DNA of 64,000 bases from Bradyrhizobium sp. 190 (GTDB taxonomy: Bacteria > Pseudomonadota > Alphaproteobacteria > Rhizobiales > Xanthobacteraceae): contig NZ_JADPJL010000085.1 of NCBI RefSeq assembly GCF_023073415.1, forward strand, positions 62,001 through 126,000, written 5' to 3'. Numbering within the stretch: the first letter of the stretch is position 1; each line of letters opens with the position of its first letter. Positions 43,448-52,861 of this stretch are shown one piece after another. The position numbers and the translations under genes are program-made. Below the pieces are notes generated by a model. It did not search any database and was not told where the DNA came from. It saw only the letters and a list, made by a program, of their open reading frames with translations.

Positions 43448-45331
43448 ATGCTTTCCCAAGCGGACTCTTTCGACGTCATCGTCATCGGCGGCGGCCATGC
43501 CGGCTGCGAAGCCGCGAGTGCCGCTGCGCGGATGGGTGCCAAGACTGCGCTGGTGACTCACAAGTGCGCCACCGTCGGGGCCATGTCCTGCAATCCCGCC
43601 ATCGGAGGTCTCGGCAAGGGTCATCTGGTCCGCGAGGTCGATGCCTTGGACGGCCTGATGGGCCGCGTGGCTGATGCCGGTGGGATTCAGTTTCGGATGC
43701 TGAACCGCCGCAAGGGTCCGGCGGTCCGCGGACCACGGGCCCAGGCGGACCGCAAGCTTTACGCCGCCGCCATGCAGGCCGCGATCCGGGAGACCGCCAA
43801 TCTCTGTGTGATCGAAGGCGAGGCGGATGATCTGATCGTCTCGAACGGCCGAGTCACCGGAATTCGCTTGGGCGACGGCCGCCAGTTGAATGCGGGTGCG
43901 GTGGTGATCACCACCGGGACCTTCCTGCGTGGTCTGATCCATCTCGGCGAGAAGAACTGGCCGGCCGGACGGGTCGGGGAGGCGCCGGCGATGGGGCTTT
44001 CAGCCTCGTTCGAACGCGCCGGTTTTACGCTGGGCCGTCTGAAGACCGGCACGCCGCCGCGGCTCGATGGCACGAGCATCGACTGGTCCGCCGTTGAAAT
44101 GCAGCCCGGCGACGATCCGCCGGAGCCGTTCTCGGTCATGACCGATCGGATTACGACGCCGCAGATCCAGTGTGGGATCACGCGGACGACGCCGGCGACC
44201 CATGAAGTCATCCGGGCCAACGTGCACCGTTCGCCGATGTATTCCGGCCAGATCAAGAGCAGCGGTCCGCGCTACTGTCCCTCGATAGAGGATAAGATCG
44301 TCCGGTTCGGCGATCGCGACGGCCACCAGATCTTCCTGGAGCCGGAGGGACTCGACGACTCCACGGTCTATCCCAACGGCATCTCGACCTCGCTGCCGGA
44401 AGAAGTTCAGCTCGCGATCCTCGCGACCATTCCCGGACTTGAGCAGGTGAGGATGGTTCGGCCGGGCTATGCCATCGAATACGACCATGTCGACCCGCGC
44501 GAACTTGAGCCGACGCTGCAGACCAGGCGCCTGCCGGGTCTCTTCCTGGCCGGACAGATCAACGGCACTACCGGATATGAGGAGGCGGCGGCTCAGGGAA
44601 TAGTCGCGGGCCTGAACGCGGCATTGGCAGCAGGAGGCGCCGACCCGATCGTGTTCGATCGGGCGGATGGCTATCTCGGCGTGATGATCGACGACCTCGT
44701 GACCCGAGGGATATCAGAGCCGTACCGGATGTTCACCTCGCGGGCGGAGTATCGTCTGACCTTGCGGGCCGACAATGCCGACCAGCGTCTGACCGATAAG
44801 GGGATCGCCTTGGGCTGCGTCGGGCAGGCGCGCTCGCAGCGACACGCGACGAAGATGGCCGCGCTAGCTGCGGCGAAGGCATTGGCAAAGTCGCTGACGA
44901 TGACTCCCAACGAAGCAGCCAAGCATGGCCTGGCTCTGAACCGGGATGGCCATCGGCGTTCGGCGTTTGAGTTGCTGGCCTATCCCGAGATCGAATGGGA
45001 CGTGCTGCGCGGCATTTGGCCGGAGCTGTCGGCCGTCGATCCATCCATCGCCGTGCATCTCGAGATCGACGCCAAGTACGATGTCTATCTCAAGCGTCAG
45101 ACCGCCGACGTCGATGCCTTCAGGCGCGACGAGGGGCTGGTCCTGACCGACATGGACTATGCCGATGTGCCCGGTCTTTCCAACGAGGCGCGCTCAAAGC
45201 TAGAGGCGGCGCGGCCGCGGACGGTGGGGCAGGCGGGACGGCTTGATGGTTTGACACCGGCAGCGCTGGGCATCCTGGCGGCGTATTTGCGTCGTGAGGC
45301 GCGGCGGAAGACTTCGAAGGCGACGGCTTAA
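43448..45331 (+). CDS. mnmG: tRNA uridine-5-carboxymethylaminomethyl synthesis enzyme MnmG
   Basis: A 627-aa FAD protein (GidA). The FAD-binding N-terminus is VIVIGGGHAGCEAASAAARMG; further family stretches are SCNPAIGGLGKGHLVRE, LAGQINGTTGYEEAAAQG and EPYRMFTSRAEYRLTLRADNAD. It forms the tRNA U34 modification complex with MnmE. It is the second gene of the mnmE-mnmG-rsmG-parA-parB series. Confidence 0.97.
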   Translation: MLSQADSFDVIVIGGGHAGCEAASAAARMGAKTALVTHKCATVGAMSCNPAIGGLGKGHLVREVDALDGLMGRVADAGGIQFRMLNRRKGPAVRGPRAQADRKLYAAAMQAAIRETANLCVIEGEADDLIVSNGRVTGIRLGDGRQLNAGAVVITTGTFLRGLIHLGEKNWPAGRVGEAPAMGLSASFERAGFTLGRLKTGTPPRLDGTSIDWSAVEMQPGDDPPEPFSVMTDRITTPQIQCGITRTTPATHEVIRANVHRSPMYSGQIKSSGPRYCPSIEDKIVRFGDRDGHQIFLEPEGLDDSTVYPNGISTSLPEEVQLAILATIPGLEQVRMVRPGYAIEYDHVDPRELEPTLQTRRLPGLFLAGQINGTTGYEEAAAQGIVAGLNAALAAGGADPIVFDRADGYLGVMIDDLVTRGISEPYRMFTSRAEYRLTLRADNADQRLTDKGIALGCVGQARSQRHATKMAALAAAKALAKSLTMTPNEAAKHGLALNRDGHRRSAFELLAYPEIEWDVLRGIWPELSAVDPSIAVHLEIDAKYDVYLKRQTADVDAFRRDEGLVLTDMDYADVPGLSNEARSKLEAARPRTVGQAGRLDGLTPAALGILAAYLRREARRKTSKATA

Positions 45332-45336
45332 GAATC

Positions 45337-45352
45337 TGTTTCACGTGAAACG
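45337..45352. other. parS site 3
   Basis: TGTTTCACGTGAAACG, one base from the perfect palindrome. It lies in the mnmG-rsmG gap. Confidence 0.92.
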
Positions 45353-45357
45353 TTGAT

Positions 45358-45439
45358 GTAGGATGGGTTGAGCGAAGCGATACCCATCGCCCAAACGTGC
45401 GGGGCGTTGATGGGTATCGCTTCGCTCCACCCATCCTAC
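45358..45439. repeat. Palindromic intergenic repeat (type A variant), copy 3
   Basis: GTAGGATGGGTTGAGCGAAG at 45358 pairs with the complementary arm ending at 45439 (one extra base), with an inner GATACCCATC/GATGGGTATC pair. It resembles the type A elements in its outer GTAGGATGGG ends but has a different core. Confidence 0.75.
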
Positions 45440-45470
45440 GATTCGAAGACGACGGACAGCGAGACCGCTC

Positions 45471-46169
45471 ATGGCGAAAGCCGCCGGCCAAGCCACCACG
45501 CCGACCATGCCATCCGACAAGACCGCTGCTTTGGCCCTCACCCCCGTTTCACGTGAAACGGAGGCACGGCTTGATCGCTACGTCGGCCTCCTCGTGGAGT
45601 GGCAAGCCAAGACCAATCTCGTCGCGCCGTCGACGCTTCCGCATCTCTGGACCCGACACGTTGCCGATTCGCTCCAGCTTCTGAGTCTGGCCTCATCCGC
45701 GAAGATCTGGGTCGACCTCGGCAGCGGCGGCGGCTTTCCGGGTGTGGTCCTGGCCTGCGCTTTGGCCGAGACGCCGGGCGCCAATGTCCATTTAGTCGAG
45801 CGCAACGCCAAGAAGGCGGCGTTTCTGCGTGAGGCAGTCCGCGTAACTTCCGCGGCTGCGACCGTGCATTTGGCTGGGATCGGGGATATTGTGGATAGAA
45901 TCGGTAGCCGCGTCGATTGCGTCACTGCGCGGGCGCTGGCTCCGTTACATCAGCTTGTCGGTTTCGCGGAACCGTTTGTGAGCAACGGCGCGAAAGCGTT
46001 GTTTCTTAAGGGTCAAGATGTAGAGGTCGAATTGACCGAGGCCACTAAATATTGGAATATTGAACCGCGACTCCATTCCAGCCGCACGGGCGGGCACGGC
46101 TGGATCGTCGAACTCGATCGGATCGAGCGGCGCAACTCCTCCGCGATCACAGATGGCGATCGGGCATGA
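45471..46169 (+). CDS. rsmG: 16S rRNA m7G527 methyltransferase RsmG
   Basis: A 232-aa SAM-dependent methyltransferase (GidB). SAM motif I is WVDLGSGGGFPGVVLA, preceded by LVAPSTLPHLWTRHVADSLQLL. The C-terminal VTARALAPLHQLVGFAEPFV is the family segment. A parS copy lies within its 5' coding region and encodes the residues VSRETE. Its stop overlaps the parA start (ATGA). Confidence 0.95.
   Translation: MAKAAGQATTPTMPSDKTAALALTPVSRETEARLDRYVGLLVEWQAKTNLVAPSTLPHLWTRHVADSLQLLSLASSAKIWVDLGSGGGFPGVVLACALAETPGANVHLVERNAKKAAFLREAVRVTSAAATVHLAGIGDIVDRIGSRVDCVTARALAPLHQLVGFAEPFVSNGAKALFLKGQDVEVELTEATKYWNIEPRLHSSRTGGHGWIVELDRIERRNSSAITDGDRA
45545..45560. other. parS site 4, inside rsmG
   Basis: CGTTTCACGTGAAACG, a perfect 16-bp palindrome differing from sites 1-2 only at the ends. 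It is embedded in the rsmG coding sequence. Confidence 0.92.
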
Positions 46170-47017
46170 GCGAATTAGACGAGCTATATCAAGAGGATAG
46201 GGAGCCAACTCCACCGCCTCATCCGCGTATCCTGTCGCTGGCCAACCAGAAGGGCGGCGTCGGCAAGACCACCACAGCGATCAATCTGGGCACAGCACTC
46301 GCCGCGATCGGCGAGCGCGTGCTGATCGTCGATCTCGATCCGCAGGGCAATGCTTCAACCGGTCTTGGCATCGACCGCCGCAACCGCAACTGCTCGACCT
46401 ACGACGTGCTGATCGGCGAAGCGCCGCTGCGCGACGCCGTAGTCGCCACCGCGGTGCCGCGGCTGCACATTGCCTCCTCGACCATGGACCTGTCGGGCCT
46501 CGAGCTCGAGCTCGGCGCGACGCCCGGCCGCGCCTTCCGCCTGCGCGATGCGATCGCCGCGCTGAACAAGAACGCGGCGCCGGACACCGAATACACCTAT
46601 GTGCTGATCGATTGTCCGCCCTCGCTCAACCTTCTCACCGTCAACGCGATGGCGGCGTCGGATGCGATCCTGGTGCCGCTGCAATGCGAGTTCTTCGCGC
46701 TCGAAGGTCTGTCGCAATTGCTGCAGACGGTGGAGCAGGTGCGCTCGACGCTCAATCCGAACCTGTCGATCCACGGCATCGTGCTGACCATGTTCGACTC
46801 GCGCAACAATTTGTCGAACCAGGTTGTCGCCGACGTGCGGCAGTTCATGGGCGGCAAGGTCTACGACACCATGATCCCCCGCAACGTGCGTATCTCCGAG
46901 GCGCCGTCCTACGGCAAGCCGGTGCTGGTCTACGATCTCAAATGCGTCGGCAGCGAAGCGTATCTCAAGCTTGCGACGGAAGTGATCCAGCGCGAGCGCG
47001 AGCTGAGGACGCATTAG
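46166..47017 (+). CDS. parA: Chromosome partitioning ATPase ParA
   Basis: A 283-aa Walker-type ATPase with the deviant P-loop NQKGGVGKTTTAINL, DLDPQGNAS and LIDCPPSLNLLTVNA. It drives segregation of ParB-parS complexes. Length and lack of an N-terminal regulatory domain place it in the chromosomal Soj-like group. It is separated from parB by a type A repeat. Confidence 0.96.
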   Translation: MSELDELYQEDREPTPPPHPRILSLANQKGGVGKTTTAINLGTALAAIGERVLIVDLDPQGNASTGLGIDRRNRNCSTYDVLIGEAPLRDAVVATAVPRLHIASSTMDLSGLELELGATPGRAFRLRDAIAALNKNAAPDTEYTYVLIDCPPSLNLLTVNAMAASDAILVPLQCEFFALEGLSQLLQTVEQVRSTLNPNLSIHGIVLTMFDSRNNLSNQVVADVRQFMGGKVYDTMIPRNVRISEAPSYGKPVLVYDLKCVGSEAYLKLATEVIQRERELRTH

Positions 47018-47022
47018 CGGGC

Positions 47023-47108
47023 GTAGGGTGGGCAAAGGCGCCTTCGCCGCGCCCACCATTATGTCTGTCGCGAAAATCGGTGGGCACGCTTGGCTTTGCC
47101 CATTCTAC
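47023..47108. repeat. Palindromic intergenic repeat (type A), copy 4, between parA and parB
   Basis: GTAGGGTGGGCAAAG at 47023 and CTTTGCCCATTCTAC ending at 47108, with inner CCCACC/GGTGGG. It lies within what is normally a tightly linked operon. Confidence 0.78.
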
Positions 47109-47164
47109 AGGCAACCGAATTTTGTTCCGGAGTAGCGTAAGTGAATCCTAGGGAGTTGGCGGCG

Positions 47165-48052
47165 ATGGCCGACGAAACGCGTTCGCGACTGGGTCGTGGT
47201 CTCGCAAGTCTGATCGGGGATGTCGGCGGCGAGGCGGCGCATGTCGAACGGCCGCGCAATCAGCGCAAGGTGCCGATCGAATTTTTGAAACCAAATCCGC
47301 GCAACCCGCGCCGGACCTTTTCCGATACCGAACTCGGCGAGCTCGCCAGTTCCGTCAAGCAGCACGGCGTGATCCAGCCAATCGTGGTGCGGCCGGTGAA
47401 GGGTTCGCAGGATCGCTACGAGATCATCGCCGGTGAACGCCGCTGGCGCGCCGCGCAACTGGCCAGTTTGCACGAGGTGCCGATCGTCCCCATTGAGGTC
47501 AGCGACAGCGACGCGCTCGAGATCATGATCATCGAGAACGTGCAGCGCGAAGATCTCAATGCGATGGAAGAGGCGCAGGGCTATCACGCGCTGGCCGACG
47601 AGTTCAAACGCAGCCAGGAAGACATCGCCAAGGAAGTCGGCAAGAGCCGCAGCCACGTCGCCAACATGATGCGGCTGACGAAATTGCCGGCGGAGGTGCA
47701 GGCTTTTATCGCCAACGGCCAATTGACGGCAGGCCACGCCCGCGCCCTGATCGGCGTGCCCGATCCGCTGGCCGCGGCGAAACGCATTGTTGAGGAGGGC
47801 CTCAACGTGCGCCAGACCGAAGCGCTGGCACATGAGGAGGGCGTCCCGGAACGCAAGCCGCAGAAGGCGCGTAGCGGCGGCGGCGGGAAGGTCAAGGATC
47901 CCGACACGATCGCACTGGAAAAGCGTGTCAGCGATGCACTCGGTCTTGCCGTGACCGTCAATCATCGCGACCCAGGCGGCTCCGTCCAGATCAGCTATCG
48001 CAATCTCGAACAACTCGACGAGGTGATGCGGCGGCTGGCGAAGGGGAATTGA
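47165..48052 (+). CDS. parB: Chromosome partitioning protein ParB
   Basis: A 295-aa DNA-binding CTPase. The start MADETRSRLGRGLASLIGD follows GGGAG. The ParB box includes IVVRPVKGSQDRYEIIAGERRWRAA; the helix-turn-helix is in EVGKSRSHVANMMRLTKLP. A short C-terminal dimer domain follows. It binds the four parS sites seen at 43.3-45.6 kb. A GTG at 47141 would add eight residues. Confidence 0.96.
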   Translation: MADETRSRLGRGLASLIGDVGGEAAHVERPRNQRKVPIEFLKPNPRNPRRTFSDTELGELASSVKQHGVIQPIVVRPVKGSQDRYEIIAGERRWRAAQLASLHEVPIVPIEVSDSDALEIMIIENVQREDLNAMEEAQGYHALADEFKRSQEDIAKEVGKSRSHVANMMRLTKLPAEVQAFIANGQLTAGHARALIGVPDPLAAAKRIVEEGLNVRQTEALAHEEGVPERKPQKARSGGGGKVKDPDTIALEKRVSDALGLAVTVNHRDPGGSVQISYRNLEQLDEVMRRLAKGN

Positions 48053-48161
48053 CGGGCGCACCTACTTTGCATGGGGTTGTTTTCGCGATTTTGTTTCCGA
48101 CGCGCCCCGCGCACCGGCGCGATAGCCGTCTGGCGAAGGGGAGCTGAGAGAGAGCGAATCA

Positions 48162-48518
48162 TCAACGAAACTCCGCGACGACCTCGATCTCGCCCACGAT
48201 GGCCTCGTTGAAGGCAGTCATTTCCTCGGCCGGAATCCAGTACTCCAAATGCGTGGAGCCGCCGGCTTTTTGCACGCGGTAGTTTTCCAGGAAATTGCGC
48301 CTGACCTCAAACCGGGTGACGTAGCCGGAGCCGCTGGCCGGGACGTTCCAGTCGCGGGCAATCTTCACCGCATATTCTTCAGACAGCACAGGATAGAAGA
48401 TCGGCTGTTCCGGAAGCCGTGGCGGGAATGCGCGCATTCCGCTCTTTCGGATCAATTCCAGCTCGACCGGTCCAACCGGGCGCCAAAGAGTTACGACGTC
48501 TGCAGGCTCGCCCGGCAT
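48162..48518 (-). CDS. ADP-ribosylation/crystallin J1-like small protein
   Basis: A 118-aa protein starting 2 bases after the holA stop and likely co-translated with it. The start MPGEPADVVTLWRPVGP, with FPPRLPEQPIFYPVLSEEYA, GYVTRFEVRRNFLENY and EYWIPAEEMTAFNEAIVG following, matches a small conserved family often labelled ADP-ribosylation/crystallin J1. Enzymatic function is unverified. The upstream frame is a shadow of holA. Confidence 0.8.
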   Translation of the reverse strand: MPGEPADVVTLWRPVGPVELELIRKSGMRAFPPRLPEQPIFYPVLSEEYAVKIARDWNVPASGSGYVTRFEVRRNFLENYRVQKAGGSTHLEYWIPAEEMTAFNEAIVGEIEVVAEFR

Positions 48519-48520
48519 CC

Positions 48521-49549
48521 TCACCCTCGCCGCTTCGCGTTCGCGGCAATCGACAGCAAGGTGCGCAGCCCGATGGCGGAGGCCAGCGATGCCTGCTTGC
48601 GCATGTCGAGTGCGGCGGTCCCGAGCTGATCGATGATGGCGACAAGTCGCGCCGCGCTGAAATTGCGCAGCGCGATTTCGACGGCGCCCTTGCGCGAGAA
48701 ATGCAGGCGCGGATATCCGCTTTCGAGCAAGGTCGAGACTGGCGTACCTTCGGCCACCGCAAGCGCCGATTTGTGCAGCCACGCCGCCTGGCGCTGCGCG
48801 GCCGAGATGATCACGCCGGGATAGGTGCCGGCGACCATCGCCTTGGCAAATTCGCTTTCGACCAGATCCGGCTTGCCGGCAAAGGCGCCATCCACGATCG
48901 GGTCCAGCTTCAGCTCGGACGCGTCGGACACAACGGTCATGACATCGTCGAGCGCGATCTCGCCCTTGCCGTGGGCGTAGAGTGCCAGCTTGCGAAGCTC
49001 GTTGCGCGAGGCCTGGCGGTCGCCGCCGAGCAATGACATCAGCACGGCGCGAGCGTCAGCGGCGATGCGCAAATCGGAAGACCGCAGTTCCTCATCGATC
49101 AATCTGGCCAAGTCGCGCTCGGTGTCGGGATAGCAGGCGATGGCGACCGCGGTCTTGGCGCGCTCGCAGGCCTTGCGTAGCGGCGATTCCGGCCGCAGCT
49201 CGCCGGCCTCGATCACGATGCGGCAATCCTTCACCGGCGAATCAGCCAGCGTGTCGACGCCGCTGGCAAAACTGCGGGAGCCGGCGCGCACACGAATGGC
49301 GCGGCGGCCGCCGAACATCGGGATCGTCATGGCCTCGTCGACCAGCCGCGATGGTTCGGCCGACAGCTCATCGCCATCCAGCCGCACCAGCGAAAAGGGA
49401 TCGTTGGGGTCATCGACGGCGGAAGCTATCAGCGCGTCGGCGCGCTCGCGGACCAGGCCGGCATCCGGGCCGTAAAGCAGGATGATGGGGCGGCCGGCAT
49501 CGGGCCGGGCGAGAAAAGCGTCGATATCTTTTCCGCGGAGCGCGACCAA
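48521..49549 (-). CDS. holA: DNA polymerase III delta subunit
   Basis: A 342-aa clamp-loader subunit. The opening IDAFLARPDAGRPIILLYGPDAGLV corresponds to the delta N-terminal RecA-like domain. The helical lid and C-terminal collar follow (EIALRNFSAARLVAIIDQLG). It opens the beta clamp. It is downstream of lptE by 5 bases on the minus strand, in the usual leuS-lptE-holA order. Confidence 0.93.
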   Translation of the reverse strand: MVALRGKDIDAFLARPDAGRPIILLYGPDAGLVRERADALIASAVDDPNDPFSLVRLDGDELSAEPSRLVDEAMTIPMFGGRRAIRVRAGSRSFASGVDTLADSPVKDCRIVIEAGELRPESPLRKACERAKTAVAIACYPDTERDLARLIDEELRSSDLRIAADARAVLMSLLGGDRQASRNELRKLALYAHGKGEIALDDVMTVVSDASELKLDPIVDGAFAGKPDLVESEFAKAMVAGTYPGVIISAAQRQAAWLHKSALAVAEGTPVSTLLESGYPRLHFSRKGAVEIALRNFSAARLVAIIDQLGTAALDMRKQASLASAIGLRTLLSIAANAKRRG

Positions 49550-49554
49550 CGGGA

Positions 49555-50106
49555 TCAGGTGCCGGCGTAGAAGTAGGACGCCAGCCGGGTCTGGATGTTT
49601 TCCGCAATTTCGTTGGCGGCGCGATCCTCGGCGTCGCGGAAGGCGCGGGCGCGGGCGAAGCGCTGCAACTGGCCGGGGATGTCATAGGACACGCGGGAGA
49701 AGGTCGTGCCCGTCATGACCGACTTGTTGGTTGCGAGGTCGATCAGATTGTACTGCGCGTCGATGCCGTAATTCTCGCTCGACGGCAGCGCCGTGGCGGG
49801 ATCGAGCATCAGCGAGGAGCGCGAACTGGTAAAGCGCAGCACCAGCCGATGCGTCGGCGGCATGCCGGTGGCGTTGCCGTAGAGCTTGAACGCCAGCGCG
49901 TTGCGGATCTCCACCTGGATCCGGGCCTCGCGGGAGGCATTGGGCTTGTCCACCGGCGGGATTTCCACGCCCATCAGCTTTTCGCGCAGGCCGGGCTTGC
50001 CATCGTTACGTTCGGCATACATCGGCTGGAAGCAGCCGGCCGTAAGCGCCGCCAGAGCGGCGACGGCGATGAGCCGAACGGCGATCCGGGTCCTAGCCAA
50101 CGACAT
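49555..50106 (-). CDS. lptE: LPS assembly lipoprotein LptE
   Basis: A 183-aa outer-membrane lipoprotein. The lipobox AALTAGC near residues 19-25 gives Cys25 as the lipidation site. The remainder is short and beta-rich (RIQVEIRNALAFKLYGNA and YNLIDLATNKSVMTG), as in alphaproteobacterial LptE. It acts with LptD to insert LPS. The start overlaps the leuS stop by 14 bases. Confidence 0.88.
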   Translation of the reverse strand: MSLARTRIAVRLIAVAALAALTAGCFQPMYAERNDGKPGLREKLMGVEIPPVDKPNASREARIQVEIRNALAFKLYGNATGMPPTHRLVLRFTSSRSSLMLDPATALPSSENYGIDAQYNLIDLATNKSVMTGTTFSRVSYDIPGQLQRFARARAFRDAEDRAANEIAENIQTRLASYFYAGT

Positions 50107-52729
50107 TCACGATCCTCATGGGAACTACGATTACCTTGCGGACGGCCTTGCCGCCGAGAGCGAGTTTTACCGCATCGAGCGCCAAAACGGCAGCCTCAAT
50201 TTCCGGATTTTGGGCGACCCGTGGCACGGTAACATCACCCCGTTTTTTGCCATTGACCTGGACCACCAGCGTCACGGTGTCTTCAACCAGCAAATCGCGT
50301 TCGATTTGGGGCCAGTTGGCCTCCGAAATCAACCCGGGCTGCCCCAGGACCTGCCAGCACTCCTCGGCCAGGTGCGGCATCATCGGCGCGAACAATTGAA
50401 CGAGGATGACGGCGGCCTCAACCAAGGCCGTGGAGACGTCAAAATCTGGCCCTTCATCATTCGGGCCAAAGGCCGCCCGATGCTCCTCGTCAAGCTTGTT
50501 TACCAGATCGTAGATATTCGCGACACAGACGTTGAAACGAAGGCGCCGGATGTCCTCGCCGTATCGGGCCAGAGCGCGATGGGCCACTTTCCTTATTCGG
50601 GTGGCATCCGGACCGAATGGCTGGGTGGGGGCCTGAACACTGGGCAGCAGGTCTGCGATTTCGTTGGTCAGCCGCCACAGCCGCTGCACGAAACGGTTGG
50701 CACCGCGTACACCTTCCTCGCTCCAGATCACGTCGCGGTCGGGTGGCGAATCCGACAGCATGAACCAGCGCGCCACGTCGGCGCCATAGGCGGAAATTAT
50801 CTCGTCGGGATCGATCGTGTTGCGCTTCGACTTCGACATTTTCTCGATCGCGCCGATATTGATGGCTTCGCCCGAGGTCAGCAGCGTCGCGCGTCGATCA
50901 GCGCCAGTACCCTCGATTTTTACTTCCGCGGGCGTGACGTAGGTGTCGTCGGCCTTCTGATAGGTCTCATGCACCACCATGCCCTGGGTGAACATGCCGG
51001 CGAACGGTTCGTCCATGGCGATATGGCCGGTGGCCTTCATCGCGCGGGTGAAGAAGCGGCTGTAGAGCAGGTGCAGGATCGCGTGCTCGACGCCGCCGAT
51101 ATACTGGTCGACCGGCATCATCCGGTTCGCCACATCGGGCGTGGTCGGCGCTTTCTCGTTCCAGGGATCAGTGAAACGCGCAAAGTACCAGGACGAATCC
51201 ACGAAGGTGTCCATGGTGTCGGTTTCGCGTTGGGCCTTAGCCCCGCATTTCGGGCAGGTGACGTGCTTCCAGGTCGGGTGATGGTCGAGCGCGTTGCCGG
51301 GCCGGTCGAACGTCGCGTCCTCCGGCAGCACCACCGGCAACTGATCGTCGGGCACCGGCACGACGTCGCATTTCGGGCAGTGGATCACCGGGATCGGGCA
51401 GCCCCAATAGCGCTGCCGCGAAATGCCCCAGTCGCGCAGGCGGAAGTTTACCTGCCGCTCGCCGACCGGCACGTTGCCACGCATCTCATTTTCCAGCCGT
51501 TTTGCGATCTCTTCCTTGGCCTGCTCGATGGTCATGCCGTCGAGGAAGCGGGAATTGATCATGCGGCCGTCGCCGTCATAGGCGGTGTCCGTGATGAAGA
51601 AGGTTTTTGGGTCCTGGCCCTCGGGGCAGACCACCGGCGTCACGCCGAGCCCGTATTTGTTGACGAAATCGAGGTCGCGCTGGTCGTGCCCCGGGCAGCC
51701 GAAGATGGCGCCGGTGCCGTATTCCATCAGCACGAAGTTCGCGACATAGACCGGCAGCTTCCAGCTCGGATCAAACGGGTGAACGGCCTTGATGCCGGTA
51801 TCAAAACCCTGCTTCTCGGCGGTGTCGATGATCTCCTGCGCGGTGCCGATCTTTTTCACGTCCGCGATGAACTCGGCCAGCTTCTGATTCTTCGCGGCCG
51901 CCGCCTGCGCCAGCGGGTGATCCGCCGCGATTGCCATGAACTTGGCGCCGAACAGCGTGTCGGGTCGCGTCGTGAAAATCTTCAGCTCCGACTCGCCCGC
52001 GGGTGTCGTCGCGGGGTCGAGCGCGAAGCGCAACAGCAAGCCCTCGGAGCGGCCGATCCAGTTGCGCTGCATCAGCCGGACCTTGTCGGGCCAGCGGTCC
52101 AGGCTATCAAGCGCGTCCAGCAGTTCCTGCGAGTACTTCGTGATCTTGAACACCCACTGGTTCATCTCGCGCTGCTCGACCACGGCGCCGGAGCGCCAGC
52201 CGCGGCCGTCGATCACCTGCTCGTTGGCGAGCACGGTCATGTCGACCGGATCCCAGTTGATCTTGCGCTTTTCGCGCTCGGCGAGGCCCGCGCCCAGGAA
52301 ATCCAGAAACATCTTCTGCTGATGCTTGTAATAGCTGGGATCGCAGGTCGCGAATTCGCGTGACCAGTCGAGCGAGAGCCCCATGGTCTGGAGCTGCTTC
52401 TTCATCGCTGCAATGTTGTCGTAGGTCCAGGCCTTGGGCGCCACCTTGCGCTCGATCGCGGCGTTCTCCGCGGGCAGCCCGAAGGCGTCCCAGCCCATCG
52501 GGTGCAGCACGTTGTATCCTTGGGCCCTCATGAACCGCGCCAGCACATCGCCCATGGCGTAGTTGCGGACGTGGCCCATATGGATGCGCCCGGACGGGTA
52601 GGGGAACATCTCAAGCACGTAATATTTCGGCCTGGAATCGTCGTTCTTGGAGGCGAAGATCGCCTTTTCGTCCCACTGGCGTTGCCAGCGCGGCTCGGAA
52701 TCACGGGCGTTGTAACGTTCGGAGGTCAT
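50093..52729 (-). CDS. leuS: Leucyl-tRNA synthetase
   Basis: An 878-aa class I synthetase. The HIGH motif is in PYPSGRIHMGHVRNY, KMSKS in IEKMSKSKRNT, and the connective editing domain includes TTRPDTLFGAKFMAIAADHPL. The C-terminal tRNA-binding half is complete. It starts the leuS-lptE-holA series. Confidence 0.97.
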   Translation of the reverse strand: MTSERYNARDSEPRWQRQWDEKAIFASKNDDSRPKYYVLEMFPYPSGRIHMGHVRNYAMGDVLARFMRAQGYNVLHPMGWDAFGLPAENAAIERKVAPKAWTYDNIAAMKKQLQTMGLSLDWSREFATCDPSYYKHQQKMFLDFLGAGLAEREKRKINWDPVDMTVLANEQVIDGRGWRSGAVVEQREMNQWVFKITKYSQELLDALDSLDRWPDKVRLMQRNWIGRSEGLLLRFALDPATTPAGESELKIFTTRPDTLFGAKFMAIAADHPLAQAAAAKNQKLAEFIADVKKIGTAQEIIDTAEKQGFDTGIKAVHPFDPSWKLPVYVANFVLMEYGTGAIFGCPGHDQRDLDFVNKYGLGVTPVVCPEGQDPKTFFITDTAYDGDGRMINSRFLDGMTIEQAKEEIAKRLENEMRGNVPVGERQVNFRLRDWGISRQRYWGCPIPVIHCPKCDVVPVPDDQLPVVLPEDATFDRPGNALDHHPTWKHVTCPKCGAKAQRETDTMDTFVDSSWYFARFTDPWNEKAPTTPDVANRMMPVDQYIGGVEHAILHLLYSRFFTRAMKATGHIAMDEPFAGMFTQGMVVHETYQKADDTYVTPAEVKIEGTGADRRATLLTSGEAINIGAIEKMSKSKRNTIDPDEIISAYGADVARWFMLSDSPPDRDVIWSEEGVRGANRFVQRLWRLTNEIADLLPSVQAPTQPFGPDATRIRKVAHRALARYGEDIRRLRFNVCVANIYDLVNKLDEEHRAAFGPNDEGPDFDVSTALVEAAVILVQLFAPMMPHLAEECWQVLGQPGLISEANWPQIERDLLVEDTVTLVVQVNGKKRGDVTVPRVAQNPEIEAAVLALDAVKLALGGKAVRKVIVVPMRIVNVVG

Positions 52730-52861
52730 GGAATCGCAGGGCTTTTTGTGGATTCGGGTCCCGTCCAGAGGACGGCGGACTAGGCCACAAAAGCGGCTGC
52801 GGGGTCAACGGGTTGGGGCATTGGGAACAGCCATTTGGTCGGCGGGCGAGGGTGGTGGCGC

